From: Rhizobium tropici CIAT 899 | GTDB taxonomy: Bacteria; Pseudomonadota; Alphaproteobacteria; Rhizobiales; Rhizobiaceae | Length of the DNA: 64,000 nt | NCBI RefSeq assembly: GCF_000330885.1 | Contig: NC_020062.1 | Location: forward strand, 70,374-134,373 | Reading direction: 5' to 3' | In this document: positions 46,524-55,180 of the stretch, one piece after another | How the letters are laid out: the number at the start of each line of letters is the position of its first letter | Numbering within the stretch: the first letter of the stretch is position 1 | Notes under the pieces: generated by a model | What the model saw: only the letters and a program-made list of their open reading frames with translations | Told to the model about the DNA's origin: nothing | Database searches by the model: none | Made by a program: the position numbers and the translations under genes

Positions 46524-46770
46524 CGAAGTGCAATCGGATCTGCGTCCGTGCTGGAGATCGTCAGCATGGACCAAAGATCCTTGGCACCAAACTTCAAGGA
46601 TATTGTTCCACCAACAACCCTGGTGAAATTAGCGGCAATATCGCTGCATGGGACCGGAAATTGAAAGCTGGCTGAAAGCTTGCGCCGCGTAAGCTCCTCT
46701 AGCTTCGTGGAGGAAGCGCGTGCCGTGCCGTTGTCAATCGGCGCGGTACACAATTGGAGAGGAGGACTTC

Positions 46771-47784
46771 ATGCGTGCATCCAGCATTCTCAGATATTCC
46801 GCGGCTTTTTCCCTTGCGGTAGCCGCCGCCGGGTTTGCGGCAACGGCGGCACAGGCAGCTGACAAGATTTCCATCATGGTGGGCGGTTACGAAAAGCAGA
46901 TCTATCTGCCGGCCAAGCTTGCCGAAGGGCTTGGCTACTTCAAGGATGAAGGTCTGAACGTCGAGCTTCTCAACGAGCCCGCGGGTGTTGATGCGGAAAA
47001 CGAAATGCTCGCAGGCGCCGTCCAAGGCGTCGTCGGCTTCTACGATCATTGCATCGACCTCCAGGGCAAAGGCAAGTTTGTCGAATCCGTCGTGCAGTTC
47101 AGCCAGGCGCCGGGCGAAGTCGAGCTGGTGTCGGCCAAGCATCCGGAAATCAAATCCCCCGCCGACTTCAAGGGCAAAAACCTCGGCGTCACCGGCCTTG
47201 GTTCCTCGACCAACTTCCTGACGCAGTATCTGGCCATCAAGGCCGGCCTGAAGCTGGGGGAATTCACCTCCGTTCCGGTCGGTGCCGGCCAGACCTTTAT
47301 CGCCGCCATGCAGCAGGATGCCATTCAGGCCGGCATGACGACCGAGCCGACGGTCTCGCGTCTCCTGAAGACCGGCGAAGCCAAGATTCTCATCGACATG
47401 CGCACGATGGCCGGGACAAGGGCCGCTCTAGGCGGGACCTATCCCGCTGCGTCACTTTATATGCAGGAGTCGTGGGTCAAGGATCACAAGGACGAGGTGC
47501 AGAAGCTTGCGAATGCTTTCGTCAAGACGCTGCATTTCATCAACACCCATTCGGCCGCCGAGATCGCCGACAAGATGCCGAAAGACTTCTATGTCGGCGA
47601 CAAGGAAGGCTATGTGAAGGCGCTTGAAAACGGTAAGGCGATGTTCACGCCCGATGGCGTGATGCCGGAAGACGGCCCGAAAACCGTTCTTGCCGTGCTT
47701 TCCGAGTTCTCCAAGAACGTGCAGGGCAAGGCGATCGATCTGTCAAAGACCTACACGACGGAATTCGTCAAGAAGGCCATGTAA
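46771..47784 (+). CDS. ABC transporter binding protein, NMT1/SsuA-like
   Basis: A 337-residue periplasmic protein with a signal peptide (cleavage near AQAADK) and the NMT1/taurine/nitrate-type fold: LPAKLAEGLGYFKDEGLNVEL, ENEMLAGAVQGVVGFYDHCI and GVTGLGSSTNFLTQYLAIKAG. GGAGGAGG-like bases precede ATG 46771. Ligands in this family include sulfonates, nitrate, pyrimidines and aromatic acids. No ATPase or permease gene is adjacent on either side, and a terminator follows, so it is an orphan binding protein. Confidence 0.9.
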   Translation: MRASSILRYSAAFSLAVAAAGFAATAAQAADKISIMVGGYEKQIYLPAKLAEGLGYFKDEGLNVELLNEPAGVDAENEMLAGAVQGVVGFYDHCIDLQGKGKFVESVVQFSQAPGEVELVSAKHPEIKSPADFKGKNLGVTGLGSSTNFLTQYLAIKAGLKLGEFTSVPVGAGQTFIAAMQQDAIQAGMTTEPTVSRLLKTGEAKILIDMRTMAGTRAALGGTYPAASLYMQESWVKDHKDEVQKLANAFVKTLHFINTHSAAEIADKMPKDFYVGDKEGYVKALENGKAMFTPDGVMPEDGPKTVLAVLSEFSKNVQGKAIDLSKTYTTEFVKKAM

Positions 47785-47798
47785 TTTAATTGGTTTGG

Positions 47799-47826
47799 GC
47801 CGCTTCCGGAACGGGCTGGAGGCGGC
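47799..47826 (+). terminator. Intrinsic terminator of the NMT1-type gene
   Basis: GCCGCTTCC pairs with GGAGGCGGC (one G-U) around a 10-base loop, followed by TTTCACCTT, 14 bases after the stop. Confidence 0.7.
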
Positions 47827-48062
47827 TTTCACCTTACTCGCGAGAGGTTCAGTATAGTCTCGATAAGGCCACGTGATCCCCCGCCCTGTGAAATCCGGTG
47901 AGGCGGCAGGGAAGCTCCCGGCGGTCAAAGGCCAGCACGGCATATCGCCGAAGTTGATCTCTTGAAATTCTTTGAGGAGGAAACACCGGCTATGGGACAG
48001 GCTGGCCGTTGATTTCCGCTAACAACCGACCCTTGCCGCTCGTGTTGTCAAGTTGGCATGAA

Positions 48063-48095
48063 GAAACACTGGCGCAAAGTTTGCGCCAGTGTTTC
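48063..48095. terminator. 33-base palindrome, probable terminator of the minus-strand phosphodiesterase gene
   Basis: GAAACACTGGCGCAAA is followed by one base and then its exact complement. On the minus strand the stem ends in GTGTTTCTTC, a short T-rich run, about 70 bases past the phosphodiesterase stop. It could act in both directions. Confidence 0.65.
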
Positions 48096-48165
48096 ATGGG
48101 ACAAGTCGCGATGCCCTCATCTGTCTTGTCCCCTCAATGTAGGAGGAGAAGCGCAGCTGCATGTG

Positions 48166-49689
48166 TTAGAAAGGCGTGCCAGGCAGTGCTTGCGTCGCCT
48201 CTTTCTGAACCGCCTGCAATTCCTTCGGATCGTAACCAAGTGCCTGCAGGACCGTCGGCGCCACCTGCGTCGTCTGCACCAGCGCTGTGATCGTGCGCGG
48301 GGAGATCGACGGATTGCTCAGAAGCAGCGCCACGTTGCGGTCATTGGCATTGCTGCCACCATGTTCAGCGATTTTCTTGCCACCCGTATAGACCACGCCG
48401 GGATTGACGGTCACGATGAAATCGGGCGCGCGCGTGTCGCTGGCCGGGTCCTGGTAGGCCAACGCCACCTGATTGCTGGTCAGCACCTGGCCGATGCCGA
48501 GCGTCTTGCCCTGATCCTTCAGGTACTCGGTTGCGGCGGCCAGTGATTTTGCCCGCTCGTCCGGCTTCAGCCAGATCAACGATGCATCGTCGGCGATGTG
48601 GAAGGCATAGCCCGGGATTTTTGTGTACGGATCTTCGTCGGTCGGTTGGAACTTCGACGGATCGATCGGTGACTGGCCGTGTTTCGACGCAATGACAACG
48701 AGCGTGGTGTCGTCGAGCTTATTATCGTGCAAGGCGCCGACCAACTCGCCCAAGGCGTGGTCGACGTAATCAAGTTGCAGCGCCAGCCCGTTGTTCGGCG
48801 TGCCGTTGGCATCTGCATAGCCGCCGATCAGACCGGCCTCATCGCCAGGCCCTGCTTTCGGCAATTTCTGCCCAACGCTGACGGCCTGCAGATTCAAGCC
48901 AAACAGTGCCGGAACGGGCTCCTTATTCGCACCCGTGCTGTCGAGCCCTTTGATTTCATTGAGCACGGCTTTCACATGAGCCTCGTCAAATTCCCGCTCA
49001 GCCTTGAAGCTGCCGGTGGTTTTCACCTTGCTGCCGGGAATGAGCGAATCCTGTTCGAGCGCATACAGATCGTCGACACCCTTGCCGGATGGCCCATTGA
49101 GCCATTCATAGGCAGGATGCTTGTCGCTCCAGGCAGTACCGCCGCCATGCTGGTGCACGATCTCGAACACGTTGTTCACACGGACGAAGTCGTGAGGGAA
49201 TACCGGCTTGCATTCGCCGTTCGCCAGCGTGCGTGGCAGCTTGGCCGGATCAATCTGCGTCATCGGTTTGCCGGGTGTGCCGCCGCCATCGAGGCGGGTA
49301 TCGTCGACGTCTATGGTCTCGGCGAAATTGACCTCGGTACCCGGATTGCCCTGGCATTTCGAGTCTGCGGCAAAATAGCTGCGATCGAAGGAATCATCAT
49401 AATAGACACCCGTCACAGCGGGGGTGCCACCGGTCACTTGCGCGACCAGACCTGGGAACGAATCCGAGGGATTGGTGGTGACGGCGTTCGGGTAAAACAC
49501 GCCGGTCTTCTGAAGAGCTGCCATCGTGCTTTGCGGATGGGCCGCAATGTAATTCGCCAAATCCACTGCGTGCAGACCGTCGACCGAAATCAACAACACA
49601 TGTTCATAGGGCTTGGCGTTCGCCGGAGCTGCAGCCGCCAGGCAGGGCAGCGACGTCCCGAGCAAAAGACTGACCATAAATCTATACAT
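48166..49689 (-). CDS. Exported type I phosphodiesterase/nucleotide pyrophosphatase-like protein
   Basis: A 507-residue member of the alkaline phosphatase superfamily (PF01663-like) with a signal peptide (MVSLLLGTSLPCLAAAAPANA). Metal and catalytic landmarks are the first Asp in LLISVDGLHAVDL, the probable Ser nucleophile in TNPSDSFPGLVAQVTGG, SDKHPAYEW, ASKHGQSPID and EHGGSNANDRNVALLLS. ATG 49689 has AAGGAGG five bases upstream. It is periplasmic and probably cleaves phosphodiesters or phosphate esters to recover phosphate; the substrate is unknown. Monocistronic. Confidence 0.88.
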   Translation of the reverse strand: MYRFMVSLLLGTSLPCLAAAAPANAKPYEHVLLISVDGLHAVDLANYIAAHPQSTMAALQKTGVFYPNAVTTNPSDSFPGLVAQVTGGTPAVTGVYYDDSFDRSYFAADSKCQGNPGTEVNFAETIDVDDTRLDGGGTPGKPMTQIDPAKLPRTLANGECKPVFPHDFVRVNNVFEIVHQHGGGTAWSDKHPAYEWLNGPSGKGVDDLYALEQDSLIPGSKVKTTGSFKAEREFDEAHVKAVLNEIKGLDSTGANKEPVPALFGLNLQAVSVGQKLPKAGPGDEAGLIGGYADANGTPNNGLALQLDYVDHALGELVGALHDNKLDDTTLVVIASKHGQSPIDPSKFQPTDEDPYTKIPGYAFHIADDASLIWLKPDERAKSLAAATEYLKDQGKTLGIGQVLTSNQVALAYQDPASDTRAPDFIVTVNPGVVYTGGKKIAEHGGSNANDRNVALLLSNPSISPRTITALVQTTQVAPTVLQALGYDPKELQAVQKEATQALPGTPF

Positions 49690-50001
49690 CCACGCCTCCT
49701 TGATGGAAATAAGCCCCCAGGGCACGCTAGTGTCGAGGCATGACAGAGTGATGAATTGGAGACTACTCTTAAGCCGGACACACCGTTGACTAGCCGGAGA
49801 TCACGACACCGCACGGGTCATTTGCGCAGAGATTTCACCTAATTTCGCATTTCGTCGCGACCCTGTCTGGAGGGTCAATATTGTACGTCCGCCAACGGGT
49901 TCTCAGCCGCTGCGTGGATCAACCTCAAACGCAAATCCGGGTCAAAGCGTTGTGGAACTGAACACCGATGTTCTCACGGAGGAATTTCAGACGCATAGCT
50001 C
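49690..50001. other. Intergenic region upstream of the phosphodiesterase gene
   Basis: About 300 bases with no supportable gene; it should hold the phosphodiesterase promoter near 49700-49760. I could not identify a PhoB box. Confidence 0.4.
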
Positions 50002-50157
50002 TCACAATGCAAGGGCCGCCAGTTCGTATCCGTTCACATCATTACCATATTTCCGGTATCGCTCATGAAAGTCGCCGAGAACCATTTTGCCGAACACACC
50101 GCCGGTTTCCATTCGACGATGGGCAAGCGACTGCTGCGCCAATCTAGCAATCCTTTC
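50002..50157 (-). pseudogene. 3' remnant of a zinc-type alcohol dehydrogenase/quinone oxidoreductase
   Basis: The minus strand reads RLAQQSLAHRRMETGGVFG then KMVLGDF before a stop at 50002-50004. The AHRRMExGxxxGKxVL pattern is the usual C terminus of MDR-superfamily quinone oxidoreductases. A stop codon (50158-50160) lies immediately upstream in frame, and no Rossmann domain is present, so only the last 50 or so codons survive. It follows the cupin gene by 24 bases. Confidence 0.5.
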
Positions 50158-50181
50158 TTAGGGCATTTAGCTGGATTAATC

Positions 50182-50646
50182 CTACGATTTAGCGGGCCAG
50201 TCGGAAAGTAGCGTGATGCCGAATTGCGGTGCGGTAGCCTTGAGACGGGAAACGTCTGCTTCGGATGGCAGGTCAGCACTTTCATCAGTGGGTATCTGGT
50301 AGCCGGCGTCTTCGACAAAGGCATCGAACAGCGAGGGCGAACCGACCAGAATGTACCGTGCCATTCTTCCCGTCATATTCATGAGCTGGTGGGGAATGCC
50401 GCGGGCCATGAAGATGCTGTCACCGGCCGTCAGTGTGTGCTCCTTTCGATCAATGATCGCGGTCAGCGCCCCGTCGATCATGTAGATGGTTTCGTCATCG
50501 TCCGCGTGGACGTGGATTGGCGTTTTCGTGTTGCCATCGCTTCGATTTTCAAAGAGGCAGAACTGGCCGTTCGTCTCTTCACCCGACAGCAGGCGCTTCA
50601 TAGCAACGCCAGCCAGTACGAACGTCTTGATGTTGTTCTCGGTCAT
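50182..50646 (-). CDS. Cupin-domain protein
   Basis: A 154-residue single-cupin protein. The first motif, TPIHVHADDDETIYMIDGALT, gives metal ligands His-His-Glu, and the second is SIFMARGIPHQLMN. No signal peptide is seen, so it is cytoplasmic. A GGGAT stretch precedes ATG 50646. It lies 12 bases downstream of the MFS gene on the same strand and is probably cotranscribed. Similar cupins act as quercetinase-like dioxygenases or ligand sensors; the activity here is open. Confidence 0.85.
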   Translation of the reverse strand: MTENNIKTFVLAGVAMKRLLSGEETNGQFCLFENRSDGNTKTPIHVHADDDETIYMIDGALTAIIDRKEHTLTAGDSIFMARGIPHQLMNMTGRMARYILVGSPSLFDAFVEDAGYQIPTDESADLPSEADVSRLKATAPQFGITLLSDWPAKS

Positions 50647-50658
50647 GGTTGATCCCTT

Positions 50659-51834
50659 TCAGTTCTTGTAGGCTGCATTTTCAGTCTGAGGGCCGGACAA
50701 TGTCCTGCCGATCAAAACCACGACCAACGCGATCACCGGGATTCCGGCGGCGATAAATGGCAGGCTCGTGAAGCCGAGACCGTGCGCAACCATGGTTCCG
50801 CCAAGCCATGCGCCGAGCGCGTTGCCGACGTTGAAGGCTGCGATGTTGAGGCTGGAAGCAAGGCTCTCACCAGCACCCTTTGCCTTCTGCATGACCCACA
50901 TCTGAAGGGGCGCGACCGTCGAGAAGGCTGCGGCACCCAGCAGGGCCACCATCGCGATGGTCAGAATCTTGCTGTGAACGACGAGGCCGAAGACGATCAG
51001 AACGGCTATCAGGGCGACCAGGGTGCCGATGACGGTCGGCTGCAGGAAGCGGTCTGCAAGCTTGCCGCCTGCGAGGTTGCCGAGGACGAGTCCGCCCCCG
51101 AAAACCAGCAGGATCGGAGAGACTGCTCCCTCACTGAACCCCGTTACCTCGGTCAGCAGCGGTGCAATGTAGGTGAAGACTGTGAACAGGCCGGCGAAAC
51201 CAAGTGCTGTAACCAAAAGGCCGATGATGACCGAGGGGTTCATCATGGCCCGGAGGTCGGCGCGCCAGTCACTGGCAGCCGCAGTGGCGTGGTCGGAAGG
51301 GACGTAACGGGCGATCACTGCCAGGGCGGCGATGCCAATTGCGGTGACAGCCCAGAAAGTCGCCCGCCAGCCGAGTTCAAGGCCCAGCCAGGTGCCGAAC
51401 GGCACGCCAAGGATGTTCGCCGCGGTCAGTCCCGTGAACATGACAGCGATGGCGGACGCCTTGCGATCCGGGTTGACCAGCGAGGTTGCGACGACCGAAC
51501 CGACACCGAAGAAGGTGCCGTGAGCCAGCGCCGTCACAACACGCGCGACGAGCAGGAACCAGTAGCTCGGCGCGAGCGCACAGGCGAGGTTGCCAATGGT
51601 GAAGATGACCATCAGTGCCAAAAGCACCTTCTTGCGGGACCAGCCGGATAGAAGGACGGTCAGGAGCGGCGCGCCGACTGCAACGCCGATCGCATAGCCG
51701 GAGATCAGCAGTCCGGCTGTCGGGATTGATACGTTGAGGGCGGTCCCGACCTGGGTCAAAAGGCCCATGAGCACGAATTCGGTGACGCCAATCCCGAAGG
51801 CTCCGATTGTGAGGGCGTAAATCGCAATAGGCAT
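50659..51834 (-). CDS. MFS transporter (AraJ/YdhP-like drug or sugar efflux)
   Basis: A 391-residue, 12-helix major facilitator. Features are an N-terminal segment GAFGIGVTEFVLMGLL, the loop 2-3 motif A-like GWSRKKVLLAL, and helix 5 ANILGVPFGTWLG, typical of the DHA1 efflux branch. AAGGAG lies close before ATG 51834. It may export the product or substrate of the SDR/VOC/SnoaL genes upstream. The 350-base gap to those genes means it may have its own promoter. Confidence 0.92.
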   Translation of the reverse strand: MPIAIYALTIGAFGIGVTEFVLMGLLTQVGTALNVSIPTAGLLISGYAIGVAVGAPLLTVLLSGWSRKKVLLALMVIFTIGNLACALAPSYWFLLVARVVTALAHGTFFGVGSVVATSLVNPDRKASAIAVMFTGLTAANILGVPFGTWLGLELGWRATFWAVTAIGIAALAVIARYVPSDHATAAASDWRADLRAMMNPSVIIGLLVTALGFAGLFTVFTYIAPLLTEVTGFSEGAVSPILLVFGGGLVLGNLAGGKLADRFLQPTVIGTLVALIAVLIVFGLVVHSKILTIAMVALLGAAAFSTVAPLQMWVMQKAKGAGESLASSLNIAAFNVGNALGAWLGGTMVAHGLGFTSLPFIAAGIPVIALVVVLIGRTLSGPQTENAAYKN

Positions 51835-52183
51835 TCTCTTCTCCTTGTCGTTTGCCAGCCGACAAAAGGCACGGTTTTCCGATCGGGATCACGACGCGTA
51901 TCCCGTTGCCGATGAGGACTGAACCTAGTTGATCGCGCTTAAGCGCTTGCGATGTGGCGGCGGACGACGTGATCCATCCGGCGCTGACCTTCGTCTTGAG
52001 AAAGCTGACTTCCAGACAGAGAACGATCTTGAAACATTAGTCTTCGACGTGGTGGCGATCATTCGTGGAATGACGGACATGGCAGGCATCCGGCGAGAGC
52101 TGTACGGGGTCGCTCTGTGCGCACGAACCCGGCAGGCCGTGTGGCATCTCGGGCTGACGCCGCCAAAGGCACCAGGTCAACCG
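51835..52183. other. Intergenic region between MFS and SnoaL-like genes
   Basis: About 350 bases. A plus-strand frame starting at 51929 overlaps the SnoaL gene antisense and has no ribosome site, so I do not call it. The MFS promoter probably lies near 51850-51920. Confidence 0.4.
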
Positions 52184-52723
52184 TCACTTCATCGACACGA
52201 CGCCCATCTGCTTGAGCAGCGTCAGATTGTCCTCTATGTGCCAATTGTCGGTCACCTTGCCGTTGGTTACTTTCAAAAGATCGGTCGCTATGAACTCGAT
52301 TGTTTCACCCGCCCCCTTTGTCGAGGCAAACGTCCCGGTGAAATGACCACGGAAGACCATGTGGACGGTGACGTAGTCGCCGGAAAATACCATCTTGCGG
52401 ACTTCGACGGACAGATCCGGGACGGCGGCCCGGAAAGTCTTCGACGCGAAGGCGGGACCATCAGGTCCCTGCGGACGACCGTCCGGTAGTGTGTGGTCGG
52501 TGAAGGAGGGCGAGATCGCGGCCTTGAGATCCGCCTCGTCTCCCGTGTTCCAGAAGGTGTAGAAATGCCGGGCTGCCGTCTCCGCCGAAGCCTCGGCATG
52601 TGATCGCTTCACTGAATGGACGATGTCGTCGATCTTCAGCGGCGCGGCGGCAAAGGCCGGAGTTGACAGGGAAATTGCAATAGCGGCAGCCGCAAGGCGG
52701 CCTGTCACAGCGCTCTTGATCAT
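52184..52723 (-). CDS. Exported SnoaL-like/ester-cyclase polyketide-cyclase-fold protein
   Basis: A 179-residue protein with a signal peptide (AAAAIAISLSTPAFA) and a SnoaL-like alpha+beta barrel: TAARHFYTFWNTGDEADLKAAI, FTDHTLPDGRPQG, and a C-terminal GKVTDNWHIEDNLTLLKQMG. The family covers cyclases, dehydratases and proteins of unknown function. ATG 52723 has AGGA about ten bases upstream; a TTG three codons earlier is less likely. It is in line with the VOC and SDR genes. Confidence 0.85.
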   Translation of the reverse strand: MIKSAVTGRLAAAAIAISLSTPAFAAAPLKIDDIVHSVKRSHAEASAETAARHFYTFWNTGDEADLKAAISPSFTDHTLPDGRPQGPDGPAFASKTFRAAVPDLSVEVRKMVFSGDYVTVHMVFRGHFTGTFASTKGAGETIEFIATDLLKVTNGKVTDNWHIEDNLTLLKQMGVVSMK

Positions 52724-52747
52724 TGTCTTCAATCCTGTTTTGGTTGG

Positions 52748-53122
52748 TCAGTTGGTTTCGGCGTCGCCTCGGAAGACGAGTTCGAGAAGAATGCCGCCCG
52801 GGGTGCGGACAAACAGTCGCCGTTCCCCGAGTTCAGAAAGATCCATGGTGGAGTACGGGATTCCTGTCTCGTCCAGCTTGTGGCGGAAGGCGTCGTAGCC
52901 TTCAAGGCGGAAGCCCACATGGTCGATCATCTCAGCATCCCGACGCATGGTCGGCCCGCCGCCGGGAGTGAGATGGACGATCGGTTCGTCACCGCAATAA
53001 AGCCAGTACCCCGGAAAGCTGAAGTTTGGCCTGAAGCCGATGGTCAGGCCAAGCAGGTCCTGCAGGAACTGCCGTGTTGCTTCCAGATCCGCGGTCCTCA
53101 GCGTCACATGATCGAGCTGCAT
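52748..53122 (-). CDS. VOC (glyoxalase/bleomycin-resistance) family protein
   Basis: A 124-residue single-module vicinal-oxygen-chelate protein: LDHVTLRTADLEATRQFLQD with the first metal His near residue 5, DHVGFRLEGYDAFRHKL with a His, and ELGERRLFVRTPGGILLELVF with the terminal Glu. Metal ligands are therefore kept and an enzymatic role (lyase, dioxygenase or epimerase) is possible. It starts five bases after the SDR stop, in the same operon. Confidence 0.88.
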   Translation of the reverse strand: MQLDHVTLRTADLEATRQFLQDLLGLTIGFRPNFSFPGYWLYCGDEPIVHLTPGGGPTMRRDAEMIDHVGFRLEGYDAFRHKLDETGIPYSTMDLSELGERRLFVRTPGGILLELVFRGDAETN

Positions 53123-53126
53123 GGTA

Positions 53127-53840
53127 TCACCCGATCACGCCGCCACCATCGACACGGACCGTCGAGCCGGTGGCAAACGGCGTCGTCATTAAAAAGAGAA
53201 CGGCGTTGGCGATATCGGAAGGCTGACCGACCGTCTTGGCGGGCAGACTGCTCGCAACGCGCTCGAACATTGCAGTGCGGTTCGCCTCATCCATCTTTGC
53301 CCAGATCGGCGTATCGATCAGGCCCGGCGACACAGCATTGACCCGAATGGGAGACAGTTCCAACGCCAGACCACGCGCGAGCGATTCCAACGCAGCGTTG
53401 ATCGCTCCTTGCAAAACGGACGAAGCCGATGGGCGCTCGCTCAGGAACCCCGAAATAAAGGTCAGCGTGCCACGCTCCGATATCCGTGCAGCCCTTGCGA
53501 TCCGGTAAGCACCCCAGAACTTGCTTTCCATCGCTTTCTTCGCGTCGTCAATCGAGAGCTTGCGAACCGGACCGCTGGGCGTCTGGGCGGCGGAGATGAC
53601 GATGTGGTCCCATGCATCGTGAGATGCAAAGAAACTCTCGATCCCGTCCCCGTCACCGGTGTCCAGGACGGCGGTCGCCATCGGAGGGTTGACCGACGCT
53701 GCAGCCTCACCGAGCTTGTCGGCCGATCTCGATGCGATCGTGACCGCGGCCCCTGCGGCATGCGCCAGCTGTGCCGCCGCAAGTCCGATGCCGGAGCTGC
53801 CGCCGACGACGAGGACGCGCTTCTGATTCAACGATGTCAT
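53127..53840 (-). CDS. Short-chain dehydrogenase/reductase lacking the YxxxK dyad
   Basis: A 237-residue SDR with the cofactor motif GGSSGIGLAAA and the classical C-terminal RVNAVSPGLIDTP. The segment that normally carries Tyr-x-x-x-Lys reads SSVLQGAINAALESLARG, with neither residue in place, although Ser of the FISGF motif remains. Similar SDRs without the dyad exist and may use other chemistry or be non-enzymatic. ATG 53840 has GGAG eight bases upstream. It is the first gene of the minus-strand set and divergent from the LysR gene. Confidence 0.88.
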   Translation of the reverse strand: MTSLNQKRVLVVGGSSGIGLAAAQLAHAAGAAVTIASRSADKLGEAAASVNPPMATAVLDTGDGDGIESFFASHDAWDHIVISAAQTPSGPVRKLSIDDAKKAMESKFWGAYRIARAARISERGTLTFISGFLSERPSASSVLQGAINAALESLARGLALELSPIRVNAVSPGLIDTPIWAKMDEANRTAMFERVASSLPAKTVGQPSDIANAVLFLMTTPFATGSTVRVDGGGVIG

Positions 53841-53923
53841 GTCCATCACTCCGCGTTCGGTTTCGATGTTGATAAGTTAGCGCTCCAACGCTCTTGCGAT
53901 AACAGAGATTGTTGTCGACGGTC

Positions 53924-53942
53924 TCTTGCTATATTAGCAAGA
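53924..53942. promoter_or_regulatory. Palindromic LysR-type operator
   Basis: TCTTGCTATATTAGCAAGA is a perfect inverted repeat with a 3-base centre and contains the T-N11-A signature. It ends three bases before the LysR start codon and sits between the divergent LysR and SDR genes, as expected for an autoregulated LysR site. Confidence 0.65.
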
Positions 53943-53944
53943 AT

Positions 53945-54841
53945 ATGAGCGACAACTTTCTCGACATGCTAGTCTTCGTGCGGGTAGTTCAGGCGGGCAG
54001 TCTTTCAGGTGCTGCACGCGAGCTGAACTTCTCGCTGACCGTGATCAGCCGCAAACTATCCAGGCTGGAGGAGCGACTGGGTGTCCGGTTGATCAATCGG
54101 ACGACGCGTTCTCTGGCGCTGACCAACGAAGGTGCACGGTTCTATGACCGCTGCGTCCAGATCCTGGCGGAGATCGACGATGCCGAGACGGAAGCATCGA
54201 GCGGTAGGGATACCGCAACCGGTATACTGAAGGTCACATCGACCTTCGCATTCGGCATTAGACGGATTGCGCCATTGCTCAGCCAATTCCAAGAGATGAA
54301 TCCTGGCCTACTCGTGCATCTCGACACGGACGACAGCCTCGTCAACATCGTCGAAGGCGGCTACGATCTTGCGATACGCTTCGGCGCGCTCGCCGACTCC
54401 AGTCTGGTCGCCAGGCAGATTGCACCGAACAGGCGCGTCATCTGCGCCGCGCCCGCCTATCTCGATCGCCGCGGACGGCCCGAAAGGATCGAAGACCTGA
54501 TCCGCCATGAGGTCATTGCGTTTGGCGAACCGCCGAACAATAACTGGACCTTCGCCGACGGTCGCAGCGTAAATGTCATGGGGAGGCTCACGACTAACAA
54601 CGGCGAGCTTGCGCACCGCTGGGCGCTTTCGGGATCAGGACTTGTCCTGAAGTCGATCTGGGACGTTTGTGACGACATCGAAAGCGGCAAGCTGGAGATC
54701 GTCCTCCCCGAGGTTCATCTTGCTGCGGCGCCGATCCACGTCGTTTTCCCGCACAGCCGGCTTGCAGCCGCCAAAGTCCGGTTATGTATCGAGTTCTTGG
54801 CAAGCAGACTGAAGTCATCGCACGCATCGCTTCAATTTTGA
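53945..54841 (+). CDS. LysR-family transcriptional regulator
   Basis: A 298-residue regulator: winged helix-turn-helix in residues 1-60 (SLSGAARELNFSLTVISRKLSRLEERLG, with the NRTTRSLALT wing) and the two-lobe periplasmic-binding-like effector domain. The start at ATG 53945 (MSDNFLDML) follows the palindrome by only three bases and has no good ribosome site, so binding there could also block its own translation initiation region. It is divergent from the SDR/VOC/SnoaL genes, its likely targets. Confidence 0.92.
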   Translation: MSDNFLDMLVFVRVVQAGSLSGAARELNFSLTVISRKLSRLEERLGVRLINRTTRSLALTNEGARFYDRCVQILAEIDDAETEASSGRDTATGILKVTSTFAFGIRRIAPLLSQFQEMNPGLLVHLDTDDSLVNIVEGGYDLAIRFGALADSSLVARQIAPNRRVICAAPAYLDRRGRPERIEDLIRHEVIAFGEPPNNNWTFADGRSVNVMGRLTTNNGELAHRWALSGSGLVLKSIWDVCDDIESGKLEIVLPEVHLAAAPIHVVFPHSRLAAAKVRLCIEFLASRLKSSHASLQF

Positions 54842-55180
54842 AATCGAGGCGGATATGTCAGTCCGAAAATAAGCGCGTATGCGCGGGGCGACTTTAGATA
54901 TTCCAAGCGCTTTAGGGAGATGGGTTTGTGGGCCGACGGTTCGATCTCATCACATCAACGGATTGCGGGGCATAATCCGCCCATGCCGAAAATTTGTTCG
55001 TTCAACGCTTTTGAGCGCTGCGAGAGGACGGGGTTGCACCATTCGTGATAAGGCGTCGGCCTGATGTGAACGACGTTTCTTCCCGCTTCGCCGCATTTTC
55101 AGTGACTTTACAGATCGTCTTAAATCGCATTAAATGTCTAGTTGCGAATATTTTAGTGTCTCTCACAAAGGTAGCTCGGC
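54842..55180. other. Intergenic region upstream of the PLP-enzyme gene
   Basis: About 340 bases with no gene. The right part is AT-rich and carries ATGTCTAG at 55134-55141, a string repeated in the divergent promoter at 59127-59134. Confidence 0.4.

Larger units (their letters stand above)
47785..48165. other. Intergenic region with two hairpins
   Basis: About 380 bases between convergent genes, holding the binding-protein terminator (47799-47826) and a 33-base palindrome (48063-48095). A six-codon frame at 47991 after a GAGGAGG stretch is too short to call. Confidence 0.5.

Noticed and set aside
47860..47960. G/C-rich stretch that briefly suggested a cobalamin-type riboswitch
   Set aside because: The conserved B12-box does not match, and no downstream gene is positioned to be controlled.
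48679..49743. 354-codon plus-strand frame opposite the phosphodiesterase-like gene
   Set aside because: No signal or motif; the minus strand has a signal peptide, ribosome site and family landmarks.
50782..51651. 289-codon plus-strand frame opposite the MFS gene
   Set aside because: Composition rich in Asp, Gly, Glu and Gln reflects antisense of a membrane protein.
51929..52489. 186-codon plus-strand frame
   Set aside because: More than half lies antisense to the SnoaL-like gene and there is no ribosome site.
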